The position numbers and the translations under genes were made by a program. A stretch of DNA of 64,000 nucleotides. Origin: Bradyrhizobium macuxiense. Lineage in GTDB: Bacteria; Pseudomonadota; Alphaproteobacteria; Rhizobiales; Xanthobacteraceae. The stretch is from assembly GCF_007993935.1 (NCBI RefSeq), contig NZ_VITY01000010.1, positions 124,001-188,000 of the forward strand, given 5' to 3'. The notes beneath the pieces are model-generated. The model was not told where the DNA came from. It worked only from the letters and a program-made list of their open reading frames with translations, and made no database searches. Shown here piece by piece: positions 1 through 8,020 of this stretch; position 1 is the stretch's first letter; each line of letters begins with the position of its first letter.

Positions 1-228
1 GCGGATCAGGGCCTGCGGCAGCTTGGCGACGCCCTGCACCACGTTGATCAGGTCGAACACGACCCGCCGTTCCGCGCCCATCACCAAATCGAGGTTACGC
101 AGGCCGACATCGAAATCGATGACGACGACGTTCTGGCCCATTTGCGCAAGCGCCGCGCCAAGCGCGGCGGTTGAGGTCGTCTTGCCGACCCCGCCCTTCC
201 CAGACGTCACGACCAATACCTTGGCCAT
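1..228 (-). CDS. minD: Septum-site ATPase MinD, N-terminal part (cut by window edge)
   Basis: MinD is a membrane-associated ATPase that recruits MinC and oscillates with MinE to keep the division septum at mid-cell. Only the first 76 residues are in the window. They hold the deviant Walker A motif GKGGVGKTT at residues 10-18 and the following 'VIDFDVGLRNLDLVMGAERR' block that is typical of MinD. The start is the ATG at 228, preceded by an AAGGAG ribosome site. It lies 25 bases after minC in the usual minC-minD(-minE) order, so the two are probably co-transcribed from the promoter upstream of minC. The rest of the gene, and minE if present, lie beyond base 1. Confidence 0.96.
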   Translation of the reverse strand, partial: MAKVLVVTSGKGGVGKTTSTAALGAALAQMGQNVVVIDFDVGLRNLDLVMGAERRVVFDLINVVQGVAKLPQALIR

Positions 229-253
229 TCTCTCTCTCCTTGTAGTCAGTCGG

Positions 254-964
254 TCAGTTCAATGGTGTGATGCGCAGCATTTCGCCCTCAAGCCACGCCT
301 GGGCGGGCCGGTTGCGCAAGCTGTCGGCGATTTCATCTGCGGTCTGGTAGTAGCCGTCGATCGCGAGCAGCTCAGCCTCGATCTTCTGGCAGAATATCCG
401 GGCCGCCGAATTGCCGTTGATGCCGGCCATCGCGCGGCCGCGCAGCGTGCCGTAGACATGAATCGAGCCGCCGGCGACGATCTCGGCGCCGGAGCCGACC
501 GAGCCGAGCACGGTGACGTCGCCCTCGGCAAACACGATCGACTGGCCGGAACGAACCGGGCTCTCCAGCAGCAGCGACGGCAGCTTGGTCTTGTCTTTGT
601 TTTTTTCCGGCGCCGGCGGCGTCTTCGGCTCGACATGGGTGATCGCGCAGGCGCGGCCGCCGGTCAGCAGCGGCGGCATGTTGGCGCCGAGCTTCGATTC
701 GTCGACCCCTTCGATGCCGAGGATGCGGATGTTGCGTTCGGCGAGGCTGCCGATCAGATGCGCGATCGCAGCCTGGCTAAGATCGACCGCCGAGAGGTCG
801 AGCACGACAGGCTTGCCGCTGAAGAAGCCCGGCGACTTCCCAAGCGTCGCGTCGATCTCGGCGAGCCAGGACACGACCGGAACGACGGGCGAGAAAACGA
901 ACGCAACATAGGAACGGCCGCGCATGCGGACCTGCTGACGTGCGACCTGTTGAGTTGCGTCCAT
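254..964 (-). CDS. minC: Septum-site determining protein MinC
   Basis: MinC inhibits FtsZ polymerisation away from mid-cell and is placed on the membrane by MinD. The 236-residue length is normal. The N-terminal FtsZ-interacting domain covers about residues 10-105. A charged Pro/Lys linker at about 110-125 follows. The C-terminal beta-helix domain (about 128-230) has the glycine-rich turns of MinC ('GDVTVLGSVGSGAEIVAGG', 'GTLRGRAMAGI'), which bind MinD and dimerise. The ATG at 964 is the natural start. A perfect CtrA-type box lies 51-66 bases upstream, so cell-cycle control of the minCD operon is likely. Confidence 0.95.
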   Translation of the reverse strand: MDATQQVARQQVRMRGRSYVAFVFSPVVPVVSWLAEIDATLGKSPGFFSGKPVVLDLSAVDLSQAAIAHLIGSLAERNIRILGIEGVDESKLGANMPPLLTGGRACAITHVEPKTPPAPEKNKDKTKLPSLLLESPVRSGQSIVFAEGDVTVLGSVGSGAEIVAGGSIHVYGTLRGRAMAGINGNSAARIFCQKIEAELLAIDGYYQTADEIADSLRNRPAQAWLEGEMLRITPLN

Positions 965-1014
965 CGCCCCTGACTCGGTTGTCTTGTCGAATGGTTAACA
1001 ATCGACCCGCATGG

Positions 1015-1030
1015 TTAACCAAGGGTTAAC
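1015..1030. promoter_or_regulatory. CtrA-type binding box upstream of minC
   Basis: The sequence TTAACCAAGGGTTAAC matches the alphaproteobacterial CtrA consensus TTAA-N7-TTAA(C) exactly and is nearly palindromic, so it reads on both strands. A further GGTTAAC half-site lies at 993-999, giving three GGTTAAC words between 993 and 1030. It sits 51 bases upstream of the minC start and also upstream of the plus-strand gene at 1176. The match is seen directly; binding by CtrA is inferred. Confidence 0.65.
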
Positions 1031-1175
1031 GAGCGTCAGGGTTTTCACTGATTTGGGACAGGCGGCTCTTCGGCACCATCAGCTCGGGCCGGCGGGCTCG
1101 TTTTTGCGCTGGATCAAAGTCAATTGGGCCCAATCGCGCTATCATTCCGGCGCGCGCTGGCCGGGCCACAACATC

Positions 1176-1364
1176 ATGACCAACCCCAGTTGGACTGAGA
1201 TTCTGCGGTGCCCAAAATGCCGACGCACGGGGCACGCCGAGCTGTTCGAGACCGCCCCTTTCCGCAATCGGATTCTGAAGGTCTCGGAGGATTTCGAGAT
1301 CCGCACCGACGAGCGCGGCAGCGATTTCCAATGCCGAACTTGCAAGCTGCCGGCCCTGCCATGA
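1176..1364 (+). CDS. Small zinc-ribbon protein, function unknown
   Basis: This 62-residue protein has two CxxC knuckles, CPKC (residues 10-13) and CRTC (53-56), arranged as in a rubredoxin-like zinc ribbon. Between them is a mixed charged segment with 'RILKVSEDFEIRTDERGSDFQC', here split as a short strand-rich stretch. The ATG at 1176 is chosen because an in-frame start at 1011 would add an unrelated-looking tail and run through the CtrA box. It is convergent with the next gene. I recognise the fold type but no named family; a metal-binding or nucleic-acid-binding role is only a guess. Confidence 0.6.
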   Translation: MTNPSWTEILRCPKCRRTGHAELFETAPFRNRILKVSEDFEIRTDERGSDFQCRTCKLPALP

Positions 1365-1399
1365 CGTAGGATGTCTGTGGCAGGACCGGACGTCGCGGA

Positions 1400-1651
1400 T
1401 CAACGCCGGGCCGACGGCGAACGCTCGGCCTGCACGGACGCATCGAACACCGCGCGGCATGACGGGCTGAGCTGCTCGACCTGCGCGGCCATACAATCCC
1501 TGATCCGGCCGCGATCCGGAATGTAGGCGCCACACAGGCGGACGGCGTCGCCCATGCAGGCCTGGCGCTGCATCGATTCGTTCGGCCCGGACTGGGCAAA
1601 AACGGGCACGATGGTTGCGCCGAGAACGACGAGGGCAAGACGAAGTTTCAT
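1400..1651 (-). CDS. Small exported cysteine-rich protein
   Basis: This 83-residue protein begins with a clear signal peptide (residues 1-19, 'MKLRLALVVLGATIVPVFA' then Q). The mature part has four cysteines in a C-x7-C-x12-C-x11-C pattern within 'ACMGDAVRLCGAYIPD...IRDCMAAQVEQLSPSCRAVF'. This resembles the cysteine-rich repeat found singly in many rhizobial periplasmic proteins and in tandem in eukaryotic GLG1. Two disulfides are likely. It sits 47 bases downstream of the TetR gene on the same strand and may be co-transcribed with it. Function is unknown. Confidence 0.7.
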   Translation of the reverse strand: MKLRLALVVLGATIVPVFAQSGPNESMQRQACMGDAVRLCGAYIPDRGRIRDCMAAQVEQLSPSCRAVFDASVQAERSPSARR

Positions 1652-1698
1652 GGATCACTCTCTCACTGGAAGGTTGAAGGGGTGGTCGAGACCGGATG

Positions 1699-2415
1699 TC
1701 ACGACGCCGGCTTGCGGCCGTCGCTGGCGGCGCGTTCGGCGGCGGCCTGTGACGGCGGAAGGTGCAGAAGCGTTGCGATCGTGGTGTCGAGCAGCTCGGT
1801 CCACGCCGTTGCGGGATCGATCTCGGGCGCGAACCGGCCGAGCAGCATCGGGAAAGCCGGCGGCTGGTTGAGAGCCGCATTGAGCAAGGCAAAGAACAGT
1901 GCCGGATGGCTGCTGCGGATGATGCCTGCGGCGATGCCGGCCTGGAACAGCTCGCGCGCGCTCTCATAGGCTGGACGCAGCAGCTTCTCAGTCACCAGCG
2001 TGGAGCGCTCGGGCGCTTCGGCGCCATGGCGAACCACGAAATTCCTCATCTGCGGATGCGCGGCGTAGAACGTTGCGACCGTGATGATGAGATCGCGCAG
2101 CCGGTCGCCGAGCGGCCGGGTCGTGTCGGTCGCGATCGCATGCACCTCGGCCATCACGGGCATCGCGAGAACGACGACGCGGTCGAGGCAGGCCTCCCAC
2201 AGCGCGGCCTTGTTGCCGAAATGGACCCGCACGAGATTCGGCGCGACGCCCGCCGCCGCAGCGACGCTGCGCAGGTCGGCGCCGTCGAAGCCTTGGGCCG
2301 CAAAGGCCTCAGTCGCCGCAATCAGCAGCGCCTGGCGGCCGTCGGGCATGTCCTTGCTGCGCCGCCCTTTGGGCCGGGCGACCGGCGCAGTCGCCGTCTT
2401 GCTGGTATCGATCAT
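1699..2415 (-). CDS. TetR/AcrR family transcriptional regulator
   Basis: This 238-residue protein has a TetR helix-turn-helix at about residues 28-75 ('LLIAATEAFAAQGFDGADLRSVAAAAGVAPNLVRVHFGNKAALW'), after a basic N-terminal tail. The C-terminal ligand domain (about 90-215) is helical and shows no recognisable ligand signature, so the inducer is unknown. TetR proteins usually repress their own or a neighbouring gene. The 22-bp inverted repeat only 10 bases upstream of the start strongly suggests autoregulation. No divergent efflux or enzyme gene is adjacent on the other side; the small exported protein at 1400 is the nearest possible target in the same transcript. Confidence 0.92.
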   Translation of the reverse strand: MIDTSKTATAPVARPKGRRSKDMPDGRQALLIAATEAFAAQGFDGADLRSVAAAAGVAPNLVRVHFGNKAALWEACLDRVVVLAMPVMAEVHAIATDTTRPLGDRLRDLIITVATFYAAHPQMRNFVVRHGAEAPERSTLVTEKLLRPAYESARELFQAGIAAGIIRSSHPALFFALLNAALNQPPAFPMLLGRFAPEIDPATAWTELLDTTIATLLHLPPSQAAAERAASDGRKPAS

Positions 2416-2424
2416 TGCTGTCTC

Positions 2425-2446
2425 TATATGTTCGATCGTACATATA
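2425..2446. promoter_or_regulatory. Palindromic operator for the adjacent TetR regulator
   Basis: A 22-bp inverted repeat with 11-bp arms (TATATGTTCGA and TCGTACATATA) has a single mismatched pair. It lies 10 bases upstream of the TetR-family start codon. Length, symmetry and position are those expected for a TetR-family operator. Which protein binds it is inferred. Confidence 0.7.
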
Positions 2447-2593
2447 TGGCCTCCGATGCGCTGTTCAAGGTCCCCGCCGGTCGAAACGTTCGGCGAAAAT
2501 TCTCTTTCAAGTCAAAGGGCTAGATTCGATCCGGAGCGCATTCCGCCCCGGCAAGACCTTCTCGTGCCAGCGCCGCGGCTCGACGGCCGCTGA

Positions 2594-2630
2594 GCCCAAA
2601 CAAAAGAGCCGGCGTCGATCGACGCCGGCT
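2594..2630 (-). terminator. Rho-independent terminator of pstS
   Basis: A perfect 24-nt palindrome (12-bp arms, AGCCGGCGTCGA and complement) at 2607-2630 is followed, in the direction of pstS transcription, by CTCTTTTGTTT. It starts 31 bases after the pstS stop. This is a strong intrinsic terminator, so pstS is probably transcribed alone. Confidence 0.85.
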
Positions 2631-2661
2631 GCTGCAATTGCGCGTACTGGAAAGGAGCGTC

Positions 2662-3672
2662 TCAGCTCTTCACGTCGGCGGCCCAGGTCTTCTCGATCTG
2701 CTTCACGACGCTGTCGGGCATCGGGATGTAGTCGAGCTCCTCGGCGCTCTTGGCACCCTTGTCGAAAGCGAACTTGAAGAACTTGAGCGCTTCCTTGGAG
2801 GCCGCCTTATCAGTCCCGTCCTTGTGCAACAGGATGAACGTCGAGGCGACGATCGGCCAGGACTTGTCGCCGGGCTGGTCGGTCAGGATCAGGTAGTAGC
2901 CGGGCGCGTTGGTCCAGTCGGCGTTCGAGGCGGCAGCCTGGAATGCTTCGTTGGTCGGCTGGATGGTCTTGCCGGCCTTGTTGACCAGCGCGGTGTAGGT
3001 CAGCTTGTTCTGCTTGGCATAGGCATACTCGACATAACCGATCGAGTTCTTGGCCTGCGCGATGTTGCCCGCGACGCCTTCATTACCCTTGGCGCCGACG
3101 CCAATCGGCCATTCGACCGCAGTGCCGGAACCGATCTTGCTCTTCCAGTCCGGGCTGACCTTGCTCAGATAGTCGGTGAAGTTGAAGGTCGTTCCCGAAC
3201 CGTCGGCGCGATGGACGACCGAGATCGCCTCCGACGGCAGCTTGGCCTTCGGGTTGAGCTTCTTGATCGCCGCGTCATCCCACTTGGTGATCTTGCCGAG
3301 GAAAATGTTGGCAAGCGTCGGACCGTCGAGCACCAGATCGCCGGCCTTCACGCCTTCGAGGTTCACCACCGGAACGATCGCGCCCATGATCATCGGCCAC
3401 TGCGCAAGGCCGTCCTTCTGCAGTTGGTCGGACTTCAGCGGCGCGTCGGTCGCCCCGAAAGTCACGGTGTTGGCTTCGATCTGCTTGATGCCGGCACCCG
3501 AACCGATCGATTGGTAATTCACACCGCTGCCTGAATCCTTCTTGTAGGCGTCGGCCCACTTGGACAGGACGGGGAAGATGAAGGTCGAGCCGGCACCGGT
3601 GATGTCGGCTGCGAAGCTGGGCGTAGCCATGACCACCAGACCGGCGGCCACGATCGATTTGACGAATTTCAT
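2662..3672 (-). CDS. pstS: Periplasmic phosphate-binding protein PstS
   Basis: PstS captures inorganic phosphate in the periplasm for the PstCAB ABC importer. The 336-residue protein starts with a signal peptide ending near 'ATPSFAAD' (residue 22). It shows the family blocks 'ITGAGSTFIFPVLSKWADAY', 'YQSIGSGAGIKQI', 'FGATDAPL' and 'HRADGSGTTFNFTDYLS', which carry the phosphate-contacting residues. Unlike the usual pstSCAB-phoU operon, no permease or ATPase gene follows: a strong terminator lies 31 bases after the stop. A Pho-box-like repeat lies about 80-95 bases upstream, so induction by PhoB under phosphate limitation is likely. The PstCAB partners must be encoded elsewhere. Confidence 0.96.
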   Translation of the reverse strand: MKFVKSIVAAGLVVMATPSFAADITGAGSTFIFPVLSKWADAYKKDSGSGVNYQSIGSGAGIKQIEANTVTFGATDAPLKSDQLQKDGLAQWPMIMGAIVPVVNLEGVKAGDLVLDGPTLANIFLGKITKWDDAAIKKLNPKAKLPSEAISVVHRADGSGTTFNFTDYLSKVSPDWKSKIGSGTAVEWPIGVGAKGNEGVAGNIAQAKNSIGYVEYAYAKQNKLTYTALVNKAGKTIQPTNEAFQAAASNADWTNAPGYYLILTDQPGDKSWPIVASTFILLHKDGTDKAASKEALKFFKFAFDKGAKSAEELDYIPMPDSVVKQIEKTWAADVKS

Positions 3673-3750
3673 GCTGATCTCCGTGGAAACGCGAGAGGTC
3701 TCGCGTGCTCGATGCTCTCGTTAGCAGCGGCAACGTTTTTCCGAACGCCG

Positions 3751-3768
3751 GTGACGTTGGCATGACAG
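3751..3768 (-). promoter_or_regulatory. Pho box upstream of pstS
   Basis: Read on the minus strand the site is CTGTCAT-GCCA-ACGTCAC, two 7-mers in an 11-bp repeat. The first half is identical to the PhoB consensus CTGTCAT and the second half matches four of seven positions. It is about 80 bases upstream of the pstS start, a sensible position for PhoB activation. Confidence 0.68.
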
Positions 3769-3865
3769 CGGCGCCTAACCTTCGACCTACATCGAAAGTC
3801 CGAAAACGGCAGGGTGCCTGCCATTCGCGCCGCGTTGAAGCTTGCTGGAGCGTCGCAGTTGGAAC

Positions 3866-4852
3866 TTAATCCGCCTTGATGTTGGCCGACTTGACGATCG
3901 GCCACCATTTCTCGATCTCGGCGGTCTGATGATCGCGCAGCGCGGCGGGGCCCTGTTTGTCCGGCGGCGGGATCTCCTGCCCGAGTTCGGCGAAGCGCTG
4001 CCGGACGGCGGGCTCGGCGAGCGCAGCCATCACCGCCTTCGACAGAACAGACACGATATCGGCGGGTGTGCCCTTCGGCGCCCAGATACCGTGCCAATAG
4101 GCAATGTAGAGGCCCGGCAATCCCGCTTCATCGACGGTCGGAATATCGGGAGCCGATGCAAGCCGCGATGACGCCGTCACCGCGAACGACTTCACAGTTC
4201 CGCTCTTCACCTGCGGCAGCGAGTTGGAAGCCTGATCGAACATGATGTCGATATGCCCGGCCATCAGATCGTTCAGCGCAGGGCCGGCGCCGCGATACGG
4301 CACGAAGGAGAAGTCCGTAGCCGTCAACTGCTGGAAGAACACGCCGGCGACATGCGCGCCCGAACCCGGGCCCGCGGTGCCCGCCGTGGCCTTGTCGCCA
4401 TTGGTCTTGAGCCAGGCAATCAGCTCTTTCAGATTCTTCGCCGGCAGGTCGGGCCGGCCGATGATGAGCTGCGGCCCGCTCGCGATCAGCGCGATCGGCG
4501 CGAACTCCCGAACATCGTACTGCAGCTGATAGATCGCGCCATTGAGGCAATGCGTGCCCCAGTGCCCGATCGTGATCGTGGTGCCGTCCGGCGCCGCGCG
4601 CGAGGCGCGCAGCCCCGCAACGGTGCCGGAAGCGCCGGTGACATTCTCGATGATGACGGGATGACCCACCGCGTTGCGCATGTATTCGGCGACGATCCGC
4701 GCCAGCACATCGGTCGGCCCGCCGGCGGCGAACGGCACGATCATGGTGATCGGGCGCGCCATGGTTTCGGCGCGCGCACCTAGTGATGCAAGCGGCAGCG
4801 TCGCAGCACCGAGTGCAAATTGCAGGAATGGCCGGCGAGACATACTGGGCAT
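3866..4852 (-). CDS. Bug-family (TctC-type) periplasmic solute receptor
   Basis: Bug receptors bind small carboxylates or related solutes in the periplasm, normally for tripartite tricarboxylate transporters but often as orphans. The 328-residue protein has an N-terminal twin-arginine-like signal (SRRPFLQ at residues 5-11, then a hydrophobic stretch ending near 'GARAE'). It also has the family hallmarks 'ITMIVPFAAGGPTDVLARIVAEYM' and 'VPYRGAGPALNDLMAGHIDIMFDQ'. The size is typical. No TctA or TctB gene is nearby, so it is an orphan receptor and its ligand cannot be told from sequence. Confidence 0.9.
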   Translation of the reverse strand: MPSMSRRPFLQFALGAATLPLASLGARAETMARPITMIVPFAAGGPTDVLARIVAEYMRNAVGHPVIIENVTGASGTVAGLRASRAAPDGTTITIGHWGTHCLNGAIYQLQYDVREFAPIALIASGPQLIIGRPDLPAKNLKELIAWLKTNGDKATAGTAGPGSGAHVAGVFFQQLTATDFSFVPYRGAGPALNDLMAGHIDIMFDQASNSLPQVKSGTVKSFAVTASSRLASAPDIPTVDEAGLPGLYIAYWHGIWAPKGTPADIVSVLSKAVMAALAEPAVRQRFAELGQEIPPPDKQGPAALRDHQTAEIEKWWPIVKSANIKAD

Positions 4853-4897
4853 GCGCGTTCCCCCTCATGCTGTCATAGAGCCGCTTGCCTGGAAGCT

Positions 4898-5008
4898 CCA
4901 GCCCTCGCGATCTCTGCCGGTGCCGGGCACCTGCCCCAGGTGGATCACCCGGACGACGTCGACGCCGCGATCGAACGGCATTTGCGGGAGCTGGCCCGAT
5001 TTGCATAG
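4898..5008 (+). pseudogene. C-terminal remnant of an alpha/beta-hydrolase
   Basis: In the frame ending at the TAG at 5006-5008, about 36 residues read as a normal alpha/beta-hydrolase tail: 'LAISAGAGHLPQVDHPDDVD' then 'AAIERHLRELARFA'. The G-x-G-H-x-P-x-x-(D/E)-H-P segment carries the catalytic histidine region. Nothing upstream in this frame looks like the rest of the enzyme, because the antisense Bug gene begins at 4852. I read it as the surviving end of a deleted gene. The remaining gene-free bases up to 5256 show no other structure I can support. Confidence 0.55.
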
Positions 5009-5256
5009 TGCCGACCAGCAATTCTCACCCCCGTACCATCCTGGTACTGAGCGCTTGGCCATCTACGGAGGAAGTCGATAGCCAAGGCCCGGATATGGGC
5101 GTGGGCTGATAGCCATCATCTGTACAAACAGCCTCTTGCCTGCCCCTTTTTGTGGCGGTCGGCGGCGCTCACCGATCAGTCCCGCCCCGGTGGCGACAGG
5201 GTCGTTTCCGCATGCTAACGTACATGGAAGGTTATAGCGCGACGGTATAAGCGGGC

Positions 5257-7065
5257 ATGGCAGTGCACACTGACCCTGTGTTGTCCCCTCAAGTGCTGCC
5301 TCCCTTTGAGCGGGCTTGTCGCGCGGTCCTTGCGGCTGACGTGGTTGGCTACACCCGACTGATGGAAGCGGCCGAGCTCGAAACCCATCAACGCTATCGC
5401 ACTCTCCGGGTCGAAGTCACCGATCCGACCATCGTCTCCCATCGCGGTGAAATCGTGAAGAACACCGGCGACGGTTTTCTCGCGGTCTTCGAGAGCCCGC
5501 TGGATGCGGTCGAATGCGCGACCGAGCTGCAGCAGGAAATCCTCTCCCGGGAGAGCCAGCACTCTCCCGAGCGCCGCATCGCATTTCGAATCGGCATCCA
5601 TTGGGAGCCCGTCATCTTCGATCTCGACGACGTCTACGGAAGCGCGGTCAATATCGCCGCGCGTCTTCAGACGACGGCGCCGGCAGACGGGATCGTGGTG
5701 TCGTCGGCCGTGCTCGACAATCTTGATGGCGCCGGAGACCTGAAATTCGACAGTCTCGGCGACCTTCGGCTGAAGAACCTGACCCGAGCTGTCCCCGCGT
5801 TCTCGCTGCGATTGCCGGGGGTGGACCGCGGCGCGGCAGTCGGGTTCGCGCGCTCGCCTTCCAGGCGGGCAAAATTGCCCTCGATCGCCGTCCTGCCGCT
5901 CGTCAGTCTTTCGGACGATCCCGGCGACAACTATTTCGCCGAGGGCTTCGTCGACGACATCATCGCGACGCTCAGCAATATCAAGCATCTTTTGGTCGTT
6001 GCCCGCGGCTCGACCATGATGATCGATCGCCGCGCCGTCGACTACGGAACAGTGGCCGGCGAACGACTTGGCGTGCGGTATCTGCTCAGTGGCAGCATTC
6101 GCCGCGCCGGCGATCGAATCCGGCTCTCTGTCGAGCTCGGTGACTTGTCGACGGCATCGGTCATATGGGCAGAGAAATACGAAACCGATATCGAGCATAT
6201 CTTCGGCGTGCAGGACGAAATCGCCCTCATGATCGTCGGCCGCATCTCGACACACGTGCGCCAGGCCGAGGTGAAGCGCGCGCTGCGGAAGCGTCCGCAC
6301 AATCTCAACTCGTACGATTATTTTCTGCGCGCGCTTGATCTGCTCTACAAATTGGACTTCGCCAGCTTTTCGATGGCGCGGACGCTGCTGGAGCGGGCGC
6401 GCGAAGAGGACGACGGCTATGCGGCGCCATATGCGTTCTCAGCGCGCTGGCACATGCTGAACATCGCCGAGGGCCGGTCGACCGATCCCAACGCCGAGAT
6501 CGCCGAGATCATCCGGCTCTCGAATTGCGCCATCGAACGAGATCCATCCGACGCGCTTGCCCTTTCACTGCAGGGGCACGCGCGGAGCGCTTTCCATTTT
6601 GACTTTGACACGGCCCTCGACTGCTTTGACCGTGCGCTTGCCGCATCGCCAAACAATCCCTGGGCATGGATGTTCAGCAGCGCAACATACGGCTTCATCG
6701 GCAAGCCAGCGTCGGGAATCGAACGAGCCGAACGCGCCATCCGGCTGTCCCCGCTGGATCAACAAGCCTTCACGAGTTTTTCGCGGCTCGGCCAAAATCA
6801 TTATTTGAACGGCACCTATGAGGAGGCCATTCGCTGGTCGCGAAAGGCACTCAGCCTCAATCCCCGATACGGAAACGCGATCCGGATCGCAGCGGCGAGC
6901 CTCGTGGCCGTCGGCCGGCATGAGGACGCCGCGCTGTTGGCAACGCATCATCGATCGGTTCTGCCGCAATTCACTGTGTCTCATTACGCGCCGCGTTGCC
7001 CTTTCAAGGCGGAGCAAGCTTCACTTTACGTGCAACGGCTGGAAGCCGCCGGACTTCCTGTCTGA
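5257..7065 (+). CDS. Class III adenylate/guanylate cyclase with TolB-like and TPR regions
   Basis: This 602-residue protein makes a cyclic nucleotide. The N-terminal class III catalytic domain (about residues 18-180) has both metal-binding aspartates (D28 in 'LAADVVGYTRLME', D72 in 'KNTGDGFLAVFES') and the transition-state pair N132/R136 in 'YGSAVNIAARLQ'. It should therefore be active. Residues about 208-335 form the TolB-like region common in rhizobial cyclases ('SIAVLPLVSLSDDPGDNYFAEG'). The C-terminus (about 380-600) consists of TPR-like helical repeats for protein contact. No membrane segment was seen, so it is cytoplasmic. It is followed after 49 bases by the PAP2 gene and may head that cassette. 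Rhizobial genomes hold many such cyclases. Confidence 0.93.
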   Translation: MAVHTDPVLSPQVLPPFERACRAVLAADVVGYTRLMEAAELETHQRYRTLRVEVTDPTIVSHRGEIVKNTGDGFLAVFESPLDAVECATELQQEILSRESQHSPERRIAFRIGIHWEPVIFDLDDVYGSAVNIAARLQTTAPADGIVVSSAVLDNLDGAGDLKFDSLGDLRLKNLTRAVPAFSLRLPGVDRGAAVGFARSPSRRAKLPSIAVLPLVSLSDDPGDNYFAEGFVDDIIATLSNIKHLLVVARGSTMMIDRRAVDYGTVAGERLGVRYLLSGSIRRAGDRIRLSVELGDLSTASVIWAEKYETDIEHIFGVQDEIALMIVGRISTHVRQAEVKRALRKRPHNLNSYDYFLRALDLLYKLDFASFSMARTLLERAREEDDGYAAPYAFSARWHMLNIAEGRSTDPNAEIAEIIRLSNCAIERDPSDALALSLQGHARSAFHFDFDTALDCFDRALAASPNNPWAWMFSSATYGFIGKPASGIERAERAIRLSPLDQQAFTSFSRLGQNHYLNGTYEEAIRWSRKALSLNPRYGNAIRIAAASLVAVGRHEDAALLATHHRSVLPQFTVSHYAPRCPFKAEQASLYVQRLEAAGLPV

Positions 7066-7114
7066 ATTTGGAGTGCCTGATTGACAAGATGATTATTGGA
7101 GCTGGGAGGTTGCA

Positions 7115-8020
7115 ATGCAGTTTCATGTATTTGATGGCGGCGGGGACGGTGGCGGCGACGGCGGCGGGGATGGCGGGGGAGGCGGCGGTCAAAGTTACGG
7201 CGCCGGCGGAGCCTATATGGGTTCGCCACCAGCACAGGGCGCACCTTTCCTGATCTTCGATCCGCTGGGCGGTGAAATCTGCGAGAAAGACCTCAATTTC
7301 AACGTGGTTTTCCCCTGGTCGGGATGGGAGCCCGACCTTTTTGGCGTGATCGCGCTGGCTGAGTTCGGCCAAACGGATTGGCGCCGCTCCATTCAAGCTC
7401 CGGATCCGCCACATCGTCATGCCGATATTTTTGCCGAGATCGATCAGTTGGCCGCAATGGCGCGCGATGAGCGCCCTCGCCTGATCGGTGAAATTCTCGA
7501 TCAGAATACGCGACTGCGCGGCTATTTTGCCGAAGTCTTGATGATGTCGCCGTGGTCACATCCGAGCTCGCTCAAGATCATCGAGATGGCGATCCGGGTT
7601 GCCCAAATGGTGGCAATCGACTTCAAGCTCCGGTTCAATCGAGCTCGGCCGCAACAGATATGTCCTGCGCTCGTTCCCTTGATCAATTCGCCGGGGCACG
7701 CCTCGTTTCCGAGCGCGCATTCGCTCGAAAGTCACCTGATCGCTCTGGCGCTCGCGGATATCCATCCTCGACACACCAGACGGATGCTCGTCGCGCTGGC
7801 CGATCGCATTGGGCGCAATCGAGAGGTGGCAGGCGTCCATTACCCGAGCGATACCCACGCCGGAAAGGTGATTGCCCATCAGGCTTTCGAGATCCTCAAG
7901 GAATGCCCGACATTCAAGGCGGTGTTGGCTGAGGCCAAACGTGAGCCCGGCAAGGCCGGTACACTGGTCCTGCCGTCCGGACGTTCGACCTCCAAGAAGA
8001 AGCGGGGGAAACGATCGTGA
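7115..8020 (+). CDS. PAP2 / vanadium-haloperoxidase-like protein with glycine-rich head
   Basis: This 301-residue protein carries the full phosphatase signature of the PAP2 superfamily: KX6RP (K171 to R178-P179), PSAH (199-202) and RX5HX3D (R236, H242, D246). These bind phosphate or vanadate. There are no obvious multiple membrane helices, so it resembles soluble vanadium-haloperoxidase-like members rather than lipid phosphatases. The first 45 residues are odd: a D-G-G-G repeat at residues 7-25 followed by more Gly/Ala/Tyr. A GGGAGG ribosome site precedes the ATG. Its stop overlaps the next start (GTGA), so it is translationally coupled to the protease gene. The substrate is unknown. Confidence 0.8.
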   Translation: MQFHVFDGGGDGGGDGGGDGGGGGGQSYGAGGAYMGSPPAQGAPFLIFDPLGGEICEKDLNFNVVFPWSGWEPDLFGVIALAEFGQTDWRRSIQAPDPPHRHADIFAEIDQLAAMARDERPRLIGEILDQNTRLRGYFAEVLMMSPWSHPSSLKIIEMAIRVAQMVAIDFKLRFNRARPQQICPALVPLINSPGHASFPSAHSLESHLIALALADIHPRHTRRMLVALADRIGRNREVAGVHYPSDTHAGKVIAHQAFEILKECPTFKAVLAEAKREPGKAGTLVLPSGRSTSKKKRGKRS

